In this document: positions 42,274-53,238 of the stretch, one piece after another
How positions within the stretch are numbered: position 1 is the first letter of the stretch
Layout: each line of letters begins with the position of its first letter
Assembly (NCBI GenBank): GCA_025201375.1
Contig: JAIWZP010000016.1
Coordinates: 372,001 to 436,000, forward strand
Source: Gongronella butleri
Lineage: Eukaryota > Mucoromycota > Mucoromycetes > Mucorales > Cunninghamellaceae
Reading direction: 5' to 3'
DNA: 64,000 bases
Notes under the pieces: model-generated
What the model was told of the DNA's origin: nothing
What the model saw: only the letters and a program-made list of their open reading frames with translations
The model's database searches: none
Position numbers and translations under genes: made by a program

Positions 42274-45051
42274 ATGAACGATCCCTCGGTCAATGGTGCC
42301 CTAAACCAGACAATGGCGACGCACGGCGCCTTGTTGACACCACTTCAAGTCGTCGCCAGGTAAAAAAAAAAAAAAAGAGAGATAAATAGATATGGAGATA
42401 GAGAGAGAAACAAACTGACGACCACGGGTTTCTAACGCGTGTTTTTTATTCTGAGCGAGACTCTGCAGAGACGATTTGATCAAGCGACTCCAAGAGACGT
42501 GTGAGGCGGCGCTGGTTAGAGTTTTAGCAAGATTTGAGGCCTCCTTGCCTCTAGACAGCCGTCTCCAATTCATTTTATTTGGCCTAGGAGCCCTACAATG
42601 CGCGTTGGAAGGTAAGCCTCGGTGCACCGCGAAAAAAGGGCCAAAAAAAAAGGGGCGGCAAAAGTTTGCTCACACAAACATATCTGATGTTGCCAAAGAT
42701 ACGAGCATTGACATGTTGGTGCTGGTGCCACACTGTTTGAATCTGCAGCTGATGCACCCAATGGTTGATTTTTTGTGGGAAGCGTGCGAAAAGATGGCAC
42801 ACAGCAATTGCTTCGTAAAGAGACCCTTTTCGAGCAATTGGGGCCATGTTACTCACTTTTTATTGTAGATTCTGGAAATCCAAACGTCGAACGCAGCCAT
42901 TGTGATGGATCTGGACGGAACCAAGGTGAGTCAGAGATACAAAAAAAAAAAAAAAAAATAAAAAAAAAATAGAGCCTGCAGGACATGGCTAATGATCAAT
43001 TTTGATCACAGGTTCATCTCGTTTTGCTTTTGTGCAGCCCGCCCATCTCAGCGCAGCAAGAATTGCCAGGCGTCTTTTCGGCAGGATTAGACATGCATTT
43101 GTCAGACCATTTCGGCAAGCTGATCGGCGACGCGCGCATTGCATTGGTCGCGCAGGCCAGCGTGCCCCAGGTCGACGTGTTTCGATCTGTTCTCTCCGTG
43201 ATCAGCTTCTGGGCTCGCGCACGACACCTCATTGGGCCGCATCCCGGCCGCATAAGCATCAATGCACTCGCAATCATGGTGGCGCGCGTCTGCAAAGAAC
43301 ACCCAAGTGATACACCTGCTGCTCTAGTCCAACACTTTTTTGCTGCCATGCTCCATCGAGATCAGGCTCGGATGGTCCCCTTGCAAGATTCAAGCAGCTT
43401 GGAAGATGCCTTGTCGTCTATGCAGGTAAAAAAAAAAAAAAGCGGAAAAACGAATGGTATGGGCAGGCGAATTCATCTTTTTTTTTTTTTTTTTTTTTTT
43501 TTTTTGCAGGTTTCGAGTGATCCGCACACGGCCATTTCCCTGTTGGTACCTGCCGCGCCTGGCAACTGTATCACTGATGACATGGGGCCTAGCATGAAAG
43601 CCTTGTGGGACATTGAGGTGCGGCGCGCAAACGACATTTGCCAGAGAATTGAAGCGCAAAAAAGCAAATGGGCGGATCTCTTCCATGCGCGCAATATTTT
43701 CCACCAATACTCGCATCTCTATTGGATCACCATCTCCACTTATACCCCCAGTATGCTGCTCCCGTGGTATGTTGTCAAAAAAAATGACACACGCGTCAGG
43801 TTGCTGATTTTTCTTGATTTTAGCCTTTCGAAAGTATACATTGAATGTGAAGAGCTGCTTAGGAAGTGTGATGCCCGACCAGAGCTTGCCGGTCGCTTTG
43901 AGATCCTTAATGAAGGCACGGTGCTCCGTCTCGACGTGACAGCGAAAGAATGGTTCAAAGTAACACGCTCGGCGACGCTGCAGCAGGCGCCCATCTTTTT
44001 GCAGCCTCCTGTTACTCTCGATCGTGCGGGTTTCATCTTTTGTGCCTCGTTTTCGCCATCATACCCAAGTATATTGAAAAAAAGTATGCATTGATAGGCA
44101 GGTTGATGACTGACACACTCCTATTTCTACATTTTTCGTGACTAGATCTCCCTCACATCATGCTTGAACGCATCGAAGACATTAAAAAAAGCGTGGATGC
44201 GGCGCTGCCTGGGGGCCTCGTCACGTTGAATGCAACCTCTCGGTAAGAAATTAAAAAAAAAATGAGAGTTCGGCTCAATTCTCTCTTTCTGATAGGCACA
44301 CGCTGAATTACGCGGTCTTGCCGAACTATGATGAGATCATGCCACCTTACTTCGCGCACCCCAATCTTTCCGCGCACCCAAAAGTCAACATCGAAGATTA
44401 CATCGATGTTTTGCAAGCGAAGCAGAGACACAGCACCAAGAGATCGCGATATGATCCTTCCGACGATCCGCAAAGCGAGAACAGCCACAAAAAGCGAAGA
44501 GTGATGCCTGGCAGTCGATTTGACTTGTCAGCAGCCGCTGATCTTGCTCTTCCCGCTGGCATACAAGAAAAGAAATACATAAAAAAGGCTTATGCTCGAC
44601 TCTATGCAAAGATATCCAACCCACCGCGTCAGCCGCAGGACACGCTGGCCATTGATGGTGACCGACCGAGGCACGCTCACAATCTCAGACGCTCAACACG
44701 CAACAGCACTGAGAATTCCAATCAAAGGGAGATGAGCAATTCCTCGCCACAAGCCAATGAGCCTCAGAATCTCAGACGCTTAACACGCAACAGCACCAAG
44801 AATTCCACTCAAAAGGAGAAGCACAATTCCTCGCCACAAACCAATGAGCCCTTAGCATCCACGTCTCGCGCTCCTCCAAGCGCAATATCTACATCATGCC
44901 TCGCAGATCTTTTCCATTTCATGAAAACAAAACGCGACTTTGATGTAAGTGCAGCATGCAAAATGACGAGAACACGAGCCAATTCAATTTTTTTTTTTTT
45001 TCGTTGTTTCAGATTCAATACAATCCTTTGCCATACGACTACAATGGGTGA
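42274..45051 (+). CDS. Poly(A)-polymerase-like protein, catalytic aspartates altered
   Basis: Ten exons: 42274-42359, 42469-42611, 42699-42814, 42869-42925, 43012-43425, 43510-43766, 43824-44068, 44146-44242, 44296-44944, 45013-45051 (700 residues, phases close; the exon 2 and 3 acceptors are the least certain). It follows canonical poly(A) polymerase in order. FGLGALQCALEG corresponds to the FGSYRLG loop, and DTSIDMLVLVP to GSDIDTLVVVP. FRSVLSVISFWARARHL, ALAIMVARVCKEHP and LVPAAPGNCITDD correspond to the central domain, with ADLFHARNIFHQYSHLYWITISTYT close to its RNA-binding region. Two of three metal-binding Asp positions are changed (Ser79, His136), while Asp81 is kept. The C-terminus is Ser/Asn/Arg-rich with two near-identical LRR-S/L-TRNST repeats. 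It may be a regulatory or degenerate paralogue rather than the main enzyme. Confidence 0.72.
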
Positions 45052-45370
45052 GCGGTTGGATAGGCTCACCTAAAGTGATTTTTTTAAAAATACGATTTCG
45101 CTTGAAAAAAAATAAAAATGCGTGGTCCTATCACCGTTTAAACGCGTTGTGTTGCTGTTGCGCGCGTCAATCACGCTCCTTGCTGGAGTCGGGGCGGTGT
45201 GGCGGCTACAGGCACCGCCTGCGCCACGGAACATCTCACGTGTGCCCATGCGGAGTGTAAAAATTGCCTTGTTCCTGATTTTTTTTCTCACTGGCTGCCC
45301 AACCTTGGGCTCTGTATTCTTTGTCCTCTCGCTCTTTCTCTGTTTTGTCTTATTTCCTTCCAAACCACCC

Positions 45371-46733
45371 ATGACGACGGGCTCTGCTAACGACGACGGG
45401 AAGCCTGCGAGCATTTATTTGCCTGCTCTCGCTTGGAAACACCCGTACAAACAAGACTATGCACCTATCGGGGCATCGTCCATCTACTATGAGCTGCACG
45501 GCACAGGGTCTCGCCGTGTGGTCTTTATCATGGGTGCGGAAAGAGGCAAAAACGAAAAAACACACACATTGCTCACTTTTTACTGCTTTTTTTTTTTTTT
45601 TTTTTTTGCTCCTACTTTTGCACAGGGCTCAACACCAATTGCCAGGCGTGGGATTATCAAGTATAGTTCTCTTTTGCAAAAAAAAAAAAAAAAGAATGCA
45701 AAGTTTTTAACGCGTTCGCGTTTTGTTCCTTTTTCTTGCAAAAGACCACGCATTTTGGCAACCTGCAAGACTACACGGTGCTTACATTCGATGCGCGTGG
45801 CGTGGGCATGACAGGTGCGAGGCATTGCTCATTGAAATATACGCTCAATTTGTATTTTCGATAGATGGATCGTGGGACTGGTACAATACAGAGGCCTGGG
45901 CACAGGATTTTTTGCAATTGTTGGACCACGTTGGCTGGACAGAGGATGTGCATGCGGTCGGGTACTCTGCAGGTGGTCAAGTGCTGCTCAAAGCATTGTT
46001 ACGCGATCCCTCACGCTTTCGATCGGCGGCACTCGTGTGCACGACCGCTGGAAGCATCTGGCTTCGGCCTTGGACAGGCGCCTACACCTTGATTAGCAAT
46101 ATGTTTTATGCCAGCGATCCTCACAAGCAGATCTCAAGGCTCATTCGCATCAATTACACACAGGTTGCGTTCAAAACGAATGAATTGAGCCAAACGAACC
46201 CGGTTTTTTAATACTTTTTTTTTTTTTTACTTAGTCGTGGCTCATGAGCCGGCCTGACGACGAGGTACTCTACGAGACCAATTTCGACAAGGTGCTTGAG
46301 GTAAGAATGCAATTGCATCTCTCCCTTTCTTAAATTCGACCATTTTTACATAGAAAATCAAGCAACGCAATGCAAGGAGTCGGCCACAGTCGCTGGCCGG
46401 CATGGTCAGCCAGACAGTGGCGTCGCTTCGGCATTGGGTGTCAGCAAGTGAGCTGCAGACGATCAGACAGACTGGAATTCCTGTGATGATCGTAACAAGT
46501 AAGCGATGACGATGTCAACGCGTTTCGCGTCATGCTGACTTTTTTTTTTTGCGTGTTTTTCGCCAGATTCATGGGACAATTTCGTGCATTCGTCGGACAG
46601 CTACTACTTGCGCGATCAATTGCAGCCGGTGACGTTCCTAGTCTTTGATGACACGGGCCATGTGGTGCCTACAGCGCGTCATCGCGAATTCAACGCGTCG
46701 TTGGCGACATTTTGGGATCAAACTAGCCATTGA
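45371..46733 (+). CDS. Alpha/beta hydrolase family protein
   Basis: Seven exons: 45371-45533, 45626-45660, 45745-45814, 45865-46163, 46235-46300, 46354-46498, 46567-46733 (314 residues, phases close). The fold signatures are clear: IYYELHGTGSRRVVFIMGLNTN (first strand and oxyanion region), VLTFDARGVGMTDG, the nucleophile elbow VGYSAGG, and near the end VTFLVFDDTGHVVPTARHREF with the catalytic His. The acid is probably the Asp in NSWDNF. Substrate unknown; relatives include esterases and epoxide-hydrolase-like enzymes. An in-frame ATG at 45248 would add a hydrophobic N-terminal segment, but that sequence looks like the pyrimidine-rich leaders seen elsewhere here. The intron 4 donor, GTTGCG, is atypical. 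Confidence 0.85.
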
Positions 46734-46738
46734 AAGAA

Positions 46739-46744
46739 AATAAA
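46739..46744 (+). terminator. AATAAA polyadenylation signal
   Basis: AATAAA six bases after the hydrolase stop; the next gene starts only 128 bp after that stop. Confidence 0.45.
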
Positions 46745-46861
46745 AAGAAAAAAGGGCCAATTTGGCGTGCAGCGGGCGATCAATCAAAGCAGCAGGGCCG
46801 ACCAAATGCTTGTTTTGGCTTCTTTTCTTTATTTTTTCTTTTATAGCGTGATCTTGCCACC

Positions 46862-47561
46862 ATGGACGTTGATATCCCTCCCAACCAAACGCTCTACATC
46901 AAAAACCTGAAAGCGCGCGTGAACATCAATGGTAAGGCTCGACTGCAAACAGCTTCTTAAGAGAGAGAAAACAAAGAAAAAAGGCTTTTGAGGCGATTTG
47001 TTGTGCCAGATCGCCACGACTGATGTCCATTCTCTCCTTTTCTCTCTCTCACTCGCTCTGCGTGTGTCTCTGTCGTATATTCTTCTATTGTTGCTTAGAG
47101 CTAAAGTCGTCGCTCTATGCACTGTTTGCCACGTATGGTGATATTTTGTCAGTACACGTGCGTGGTGAGGAAAAATTGCGAGAGCAGGCATTCATCGCCT
47201 TTGCCAATGTCTCCTCCGCGACGACCGCCATGCGAAGCTTAAATGGATTCGTGTTTTACGGCCATCCCTTGGTAAGTAAAAGCTCAATTCGTGTATAATG
47301 GCGTGAATTGGATGAAAAATGGGCGCGAAAATGAACCAATTGACGAGAGTCGAGGGAAAGGACGCGAGAGGGGGATCACGTGGACACGGAAACTCATGCA
47401 TCCGGCGCACCTAGAAAATCGAATACGCCAAAACCAAGTCAGATGTGGTTGCCAAGCTGGACGGCACTTTCAAGCTCAAAACTCACACCTCCAACGCGAC
47501 CACTGTCGCCAAAAAGAACCGCAATGACGACGACGACGACGATGATGATGATGATGAATAG
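46862..47561 (+). CDS. MSL1: U2 snRNP protein B'' (Msl1-like, single RRM)
   Basis: Three exons: 46862-46931, 47099-47271, 47415-47561 (129 residues, phases close). One RRM of the U1A/U2B'' type: N-terminal PPNQTLYIKNL (RNP2), then ELKSSLYALFATYGDILSVHV, LREQAFIAFANV (RNP1) and [29 protein letters not shown], whose last part is the family's C-terminal helix. There is no second RRM, so it resembles yeast Msl1. It should bind stem-loop IV of U2 snRNA with U2A'. The last 12 residues are an Asp run, not present in yeast Msl1. It follows the hydrolase gene closely on the same strand. Confidence 0.9.
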
Positions 47562-49227
47562 ATGATGCGACTTGCCAATGGACTCTCTTTTTTTTTCTTT
47601 TTTTTTTAAATGTGTGCCTACCCTCTAAAATTGGATCTTTTCTCTCTCATTCCGCTTGTTGTACATTCACCTGAAATAAAAAAAAAGGTTTCTGCACACC
47701 GCATGATGCTTGGGTGGTCAAAGGGCAATGTATGATCGCTGGCAATTCACGCAACACGGGTCATGCGGCTGACTGACCACGTTTCACGGCACCTTCTTCT
47801 TTTTGAACATTCCGAAATGACCCCATGAACGGCCCCTGTTCCCTGTGGGTCTCGCGTGTGTGTATTTTTTATCCTAATTTATGCATTGCCGCTCACGTTG
47901 ATAAGCAAAAAACGGAATAGAGAGAGAGATAGCAGACATTTTGATGGCGCACGCCGTTTAATTCCAAACAAATGAGATGGCATTTGTCCAAATGGGTCTG
48001 GCCAACCACACAAATGCCCCACATCGTGATAATGAGGCGTTCATCTCATCCCTTTATAACCGTTTTTGCATCAGCGCATCAATTGATAAAAAAGCGGATC
48101 TTTTGCGTGCCATTAGCCTGGTCCTTGCTTCAATTGCTGACCGTTCCGGCCTTTGTGTCCAAACAAAAAGTGAGCGGGGGGAGTGGGGGGTGGGGAAAAA
48201 GGTGGCACGGCTTCCGTAAAGGCGCGTGGTCAAGACCTGGTTTTATTTCCATCGGTGCGGGTCCTTTTTGGCAGATGAGGGTGACACGGTACATTGATGA
48301 CGAGGGTGCCGGCATGGCCTGACGCGCGTGGCCCGTCGTCTCTTGCGAAAAAACGGGTGGAAAAACGTCGGCGACGTGTCGGCTCTCCCTTTTTTTTTTG
48401 TTGTTGTTTTCTTTCTTTTTTTTTTTTGGAGGATACATTGGGTTCCCATTGTCACTCCGGCGCGCCACACACGCCCCATTCACGCATGCGCCGCCTTGTC
48501 CTTTTGTTTTTGTTTCGATATACTGTGTGTGGAAAAAAAAACCATCAAATCTGTTTTGGTACGCCCTTAGGCCGAAAATGGAAACGATGACGGCATTGAA
48601 TTTTGGTTCTTTTGCTTTCCCAGCGCGAATTGGCACACAAAAAGGGATGCAAGGGGTTAGAGTTTGAGGGAATGCGCCTCTTCATTGGCCGGTTTGGAAA
48701 AATGGCGGGAACACATTGAGAGAATCGCCCAAACATCAAGCAAGGCACAGTTTTCCTGGTGCGTCGCATCGAGATTCGCGTTACACGAGGCAACATTGCA
48801 CTTTTGATGAAGGTCGTGGGGCATAATTCTTTCTTTTTTTTTTTTATTTGAAAGGCGGTTCGCCACAAAGGACGCGTACAAATTATCATTGAAAGGAGAA
48901 GGACAGGGAACAAAGGGGATAAAGGCCAGGATGAGTCGAGGAGTGGGGGGTATCACGAGAAAAAGAGAGAGAGAGGCTATGTATAAGGTGAAGCTGCCAT
49001 AGAGGCATAGCGCGCGCGATCAATATGTATAATAAATAGGCGCAAATAGTACAGAAGGGGCAATGGTGGATGGGGGGAATGGAAACAGCAGGGTAAACGA
49101 CAAGGGTGATTCATAAAAAAAAAAGGTGGGAAAAAGAGATAGCCATGGTCAACAGGGACAGGTTTTTTGATTTTTTTTTCTTTTTTTTTGCCCGACACGC
49201 AGTGAACGGGCACGTTTTGCGCGCATC
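47562..49227. other. Intergenic spacer
   Basis: 1.7 kb between convergent genes. It contains the MSL1 trailer, short homopolymers and a purine-rich run (48890-49140). No gene or known repeat recognised. Confidence 0.45.
47675..47680 (+). terminator. AATAAA polyadenylation signal of MSL1
   Basis: AATAAA about 115 bp after the MSL1 stop. Confidence 0.5.
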
Positions 49228-49496
49228 CTAGTCCAATTCATCGTCACTGGTGTCCTCCATCTGTGCGGGGAATGGCTGCTCAAGAGGTTCAGCATGAAGA
49301 GTCCATTGAGACGGATGCACACCATTGCGCGGGCAAGATGTCTAATAAAAAAAAATAGAGATCGCGTGAGACAAGCTACGCCCTTTTTTTTTTTTTTTTT
49401 CTTTTATCGCTTGGCGGCGTCATTTACCTTGTGATTAGGCAACCACTGTCCGCAAAGTTCGCATGTGGCGGGCACAGATGTGAAAGAAGGCTGCAT
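49228..49496 (-). CDS. Small CxxC protein of unknown function
   Basis: Two exons on the minus strand, 49428-49496 and 49228-49341, giving 60 residues. The start MQPSFTSVPATCELCGQWLPNHK has a CxxC pair with a downstream His, and TSCPRNGVHPSQW follows; C-E-L-C ... H ... C could bind one zinc ion. The end is acidic (EDTSDDELD). Donor GTAAAT and acceptor TTAG are proper, and a minus-strand GTATAAAGGG box lies about 155 bp upstream. No family recognised. Small size limits confidence, but promoter, splice sites and phase agree. Confidence 0.55.
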
Positions 49497-50271
49497 GATG
49501 AGATTAAAGCTTGACAAGTTTGCAAAAAGACCAAAAAGAATCGAAGAAAGAAGGATTGGCTGGAGCGCAGAGTCTGCCTTGGTTGTAAATTGAAGAACAA
49601 AGGAAGAGAAAACAGAAAGAAAAGAGCGAAAACAATTGGGGTGAGAACCCTTTATACTTTTCTGTGTGCACAGCGCCAAAAAAAGAGGGGGGGGAGCCAG
49701 TTGACAACCTAAAATGCGTACGCATTTCTCTGTCTGACAGCCAGCGCTTCTCTCTCTTCCCCCCCTTTTTTTTTTTAGCCCGCCTCCCTAAAAAGCAAGG
49801 ATGAATCACTCTGAGCAGTCCAAATACGCGATATTTAGGTGACACAGAGCTCCACGGATGAGTCACGCAGCTGATTAGCCAAAAAAAAAAAGCAAAAGGG
49901 ACCACCTCGTTCTCCCTGTCGTTTTTATTATGATGGACCCTCCGTTTATCACGTCATTGCAGTTAAAATTGTCGACTTTTTTTTTTTCTTCGTTCTTTTG
50001 CAGCTGTATGACGCTCCAGAAAGCACAGAGACAGGCTCATTTTGCTAAGGTCTCCACAAATCAAGGATTCAGTGTTTGTGTAACGCAATATCATCTGAAT
50101 TGGGAAGGCATTGGGCGATTTCTCGTTTTTTCCCTGATCCATCCAAATGCTTATTTGCACCATTGCACGAGAGGCGCACTTTTTTTTTTTTTTTTTTTTT
50201 TCTCACTCATTCCACGGGACCTCGAAAGCGCCAGAAACCCGCTGCTCGCGGTTCTTTTCACGTCGATGTCT

Positions 50272-50310
<39 letters not shown>

Positions 50311-52236
50311 GTTTTTATGTGTCTTTTCTGAAGGGTCTGCCCAAATTCCATGAGGTCATGACCAGTCGCCTGGCAAAGCGGATGCGGCAAGCCATGTGGC
50401 GATCTCCCAATCTAATGAGGGCAAAATTGCGAATGACGCACATTTGATTTGGCAAAAAAGGGTCATGCCTCAAAGCCATTGCATACAAAGCGGGGCACGC
50501 CATTGGTCGGTGTCGATAGAAATCAAAGCTGACTCGCCCTCATTTGCATTTGTGTTTCGAGAAATTATTCCCGATGCGCGAGGCATTCTCTGTTTGACTC
50601 TTGATGAGTCCCAAGTGGAGCGAGAACACGCTTTTATTGGCTTTTTTTATTCATCGCCCATTTGCGTGCTTCCATGACAATAACGGAGCGATTGGGGGGG
50701 GGCACTGCTGACGACGGAGAAAGGACACAAGGGCAAGGGCAGGGTGGCAGGGGGAAAAAGGGAGGAGCACTTGTCACGATACGTCGTCATCAGGTGCTCA
50801 AAGAAAAAAAAAAAAGGGCTCACTCGCATGGCGCGCGTTCCTGAAGGGTAAGGTCACGCGCCGCGGTTTGTTTGTGTGTGCACTAGGGCATTTTCTCGCG
50901 ATTGAACAGCTGTCATGGTTGTTTCAAAAGCCACTGCACCTTGTTTTGTTCTTAGCGTGATCCCCTCCTCGTTTGCCAAGGAGGAATGCATCTCGGATGC
51001 GCATCCCGTGCGAAAAAAAAGGCAGAAAATCTGCTGCCACAAGCAGATGACCCTCGCTCGAAAGGGTTTTGAAGAAAATAAAAAAAAAAAAGGCGCGCGG
51101 CTTGCATTCTGACTGACAACAACACATGTTCATGCGCGCAATTGGCTGGGCAAGCGGGCATGATGCGCCTTTTTTTTTTTTTTTTTTTTTACAAACAAAG
51201 GCACAACGTGGCGCCGAGGCGCCTGTTTCTCTCTCTCACACGCATTGCGAGTCTCACACGCTTGGTGCCGACCATAAACAAATATTGATTGTGCCTTTTT
51301 GGGAGTCAGACCAGGGCTGGGGAGATGTCCGCGGATGACGTGTGCGTGTGTGCACGCGTTTCCTTTTTTTTTTTTTTTTTTTTTTTTGTCAGTGACGAAA
51401 GGTTGGCTTGAATGAATTGAACAAGGTGCGGCCACGTCGCAGATGCAAAAAGTGAATTCGTTCCAGAAAATCGCATTCATGCAGCACACAGGGCTCTTTT
51501 TTTTAAGCTATGTTGCACAAGGCGACTGGATCGGGCCAGGGCCATCTCACAACCCTGTCCAACACGCAATTGGCCAAAGAAGAATGATGAATTCTCGTGC
51601 CACACACCGAAACATGGTTCAATTCTGTGCTTCTGCGCGTTCTTCGCTTCGTTGTCGTCCCATGTGCAGCCCGGGTAAGGGGCGTGCGTCTTTTTTTTTT
51701 TTTTTACTTTTTTCCTCTCATGATCGTCTCTCCCTCTCTCCTAGTGACGGTGCGCAACGATGCGCATGTGTGACCTTGCAAAGGCAAACCATAAAAGGAA
51801 CAAAGCGATCTCGTATCTCACTAGGAAGTCGGGACCCGACGTCCAAAGCAAGAAGCAAAAAAGAAAAAAGGGACACTAGGCGGGCAAGCGAGGGAAAAGG
51901 CTATTTTTTTTACCACTCTTTACTTCATTTTTGACTACTTTTTGCCTTTTGGAAAGATGCATCTTTCTTTTGCCAGAGGGAAAGCGATGGCACGCGCAGA
52001 AAAAAATACAATTGATGCAGGCACGGTGCACTGACTGGCCGAAACTGGCATTTCTCCACACGAGCGGGAACATCACATGCTATTTTTGCTTCATCGGCTT
52101 GCTCTGTGCTCCCCTGAGCGCTCTCATTTTCAAACTCCTTGTTTTTTAATTGATGTCCCTCGTTTTTTTCGTCTTTTCTCTCCTTCTGCATTCTCTCTTT
52201 TTTTTTTTTTTGTCTCTGTCCCCTATTTTTTAAAGT
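49497..52236. other. Gene-free spacer with long homopolymers
   Basis: 2.7 kb without a supported gene. T-runs of about 20-30 nt occur near 50180, 50275-50308, 51171-51190 and 51363-51387. Open frames here are kept open by low-complexity sequence. The end is the pyrimidine-rich leader of the acyl-CoA synthetase. Confidence 0.5.
49648..49657 (-). promoter_or_regulatory. TATA box of the small CxxC gene
   Basis: Minus-strand GTATAAAGGG, about 155 bp upstream of the start at 49496. Confidence 0.5.
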
Positions 52237-53197
52237 ATGAAATCTTTTTCGGTGGAAGTCGGCGCTGAACAACTTAATGGCGGTCGCATCAGACGCTCGC
52301 ACTTGTCGCCCGAGGCGCTGCTCCGCATTCCAGATGCCACGGTGCACACGCTCTACGACGTGCTGACGTTTGCCATGAAGAAACACGGCGACCGCAATGC
52401 ATTTGGCTTTCGATCTGTCGAAAAAGTGATTGAGGAGGAGAAGGAGATCATCAAATACGTCAATGGCGAGGAGGTGCGGGAGACAAAGAAATGGAAATTC
52501 TTCCAAATGAGCAGTTACAAGTACCTGACCTATCGGCAAGTGGCAAAAGAGACGCGCTTTCTGGGCGCTGGATTCGTTCACCTCGGCCTTCGCGAGAAAT
52601 CCAAGGTGGAGATCTTTGCACCCACAAAGTAAGTAATTTTTTTTATCCAAAACAATCCATCAGAGGAAGGAGAGTGACAAGACAAAGAGGATAAAGCACG
52701 AAATTTTACTTTTTTTTTTTGTTGCGCATAGCATGGCTTGGCTTTTGACGGCGCACGGTCTCTTTACACAAAACATGACGATCGTGACTGCCTACGACAC
52801 GTAAGTGGGCCACTGGCAAACATTGACGTGACACGAGACGCGACGCGCTTACTGTACTTACCCTCGTGTTTTTTTTAGCCTTGGACCCGAAGGATTGCTG
52901 CATTCGATGAATGAGACGGAGGTGGAGGCCATTTTCACGAGTGGTGAGCTGTTGCCGACTGTGACAAGCGTTATTGCGCAGTGCCCGAGCATCAAATTCG
53001 TCGTTTATGCGGGTGACGCCAAGCTTCAAGACATTGAAAGGCTCAAGGCCATCGTGCCCCAGATTTATACGCTCAATCAAGTTGCTGAGGCTGGCAAGGC
53101 GCATCCCATTGAGCCCACGAAGCCCGAGCCAGAGGACACATGCTGCATGTAAATGCATTCAAGGGCCTTTTTCCCTCCACTTCCATTTCTGATCGTC

Positions 53198-53238
<41 letters not shown>

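Noticed and set aside
51443..51934. 163-codon plus-strand frame
   Set aside because: Crosses T-runs, has no splice or promoter context and no recognisable motif.
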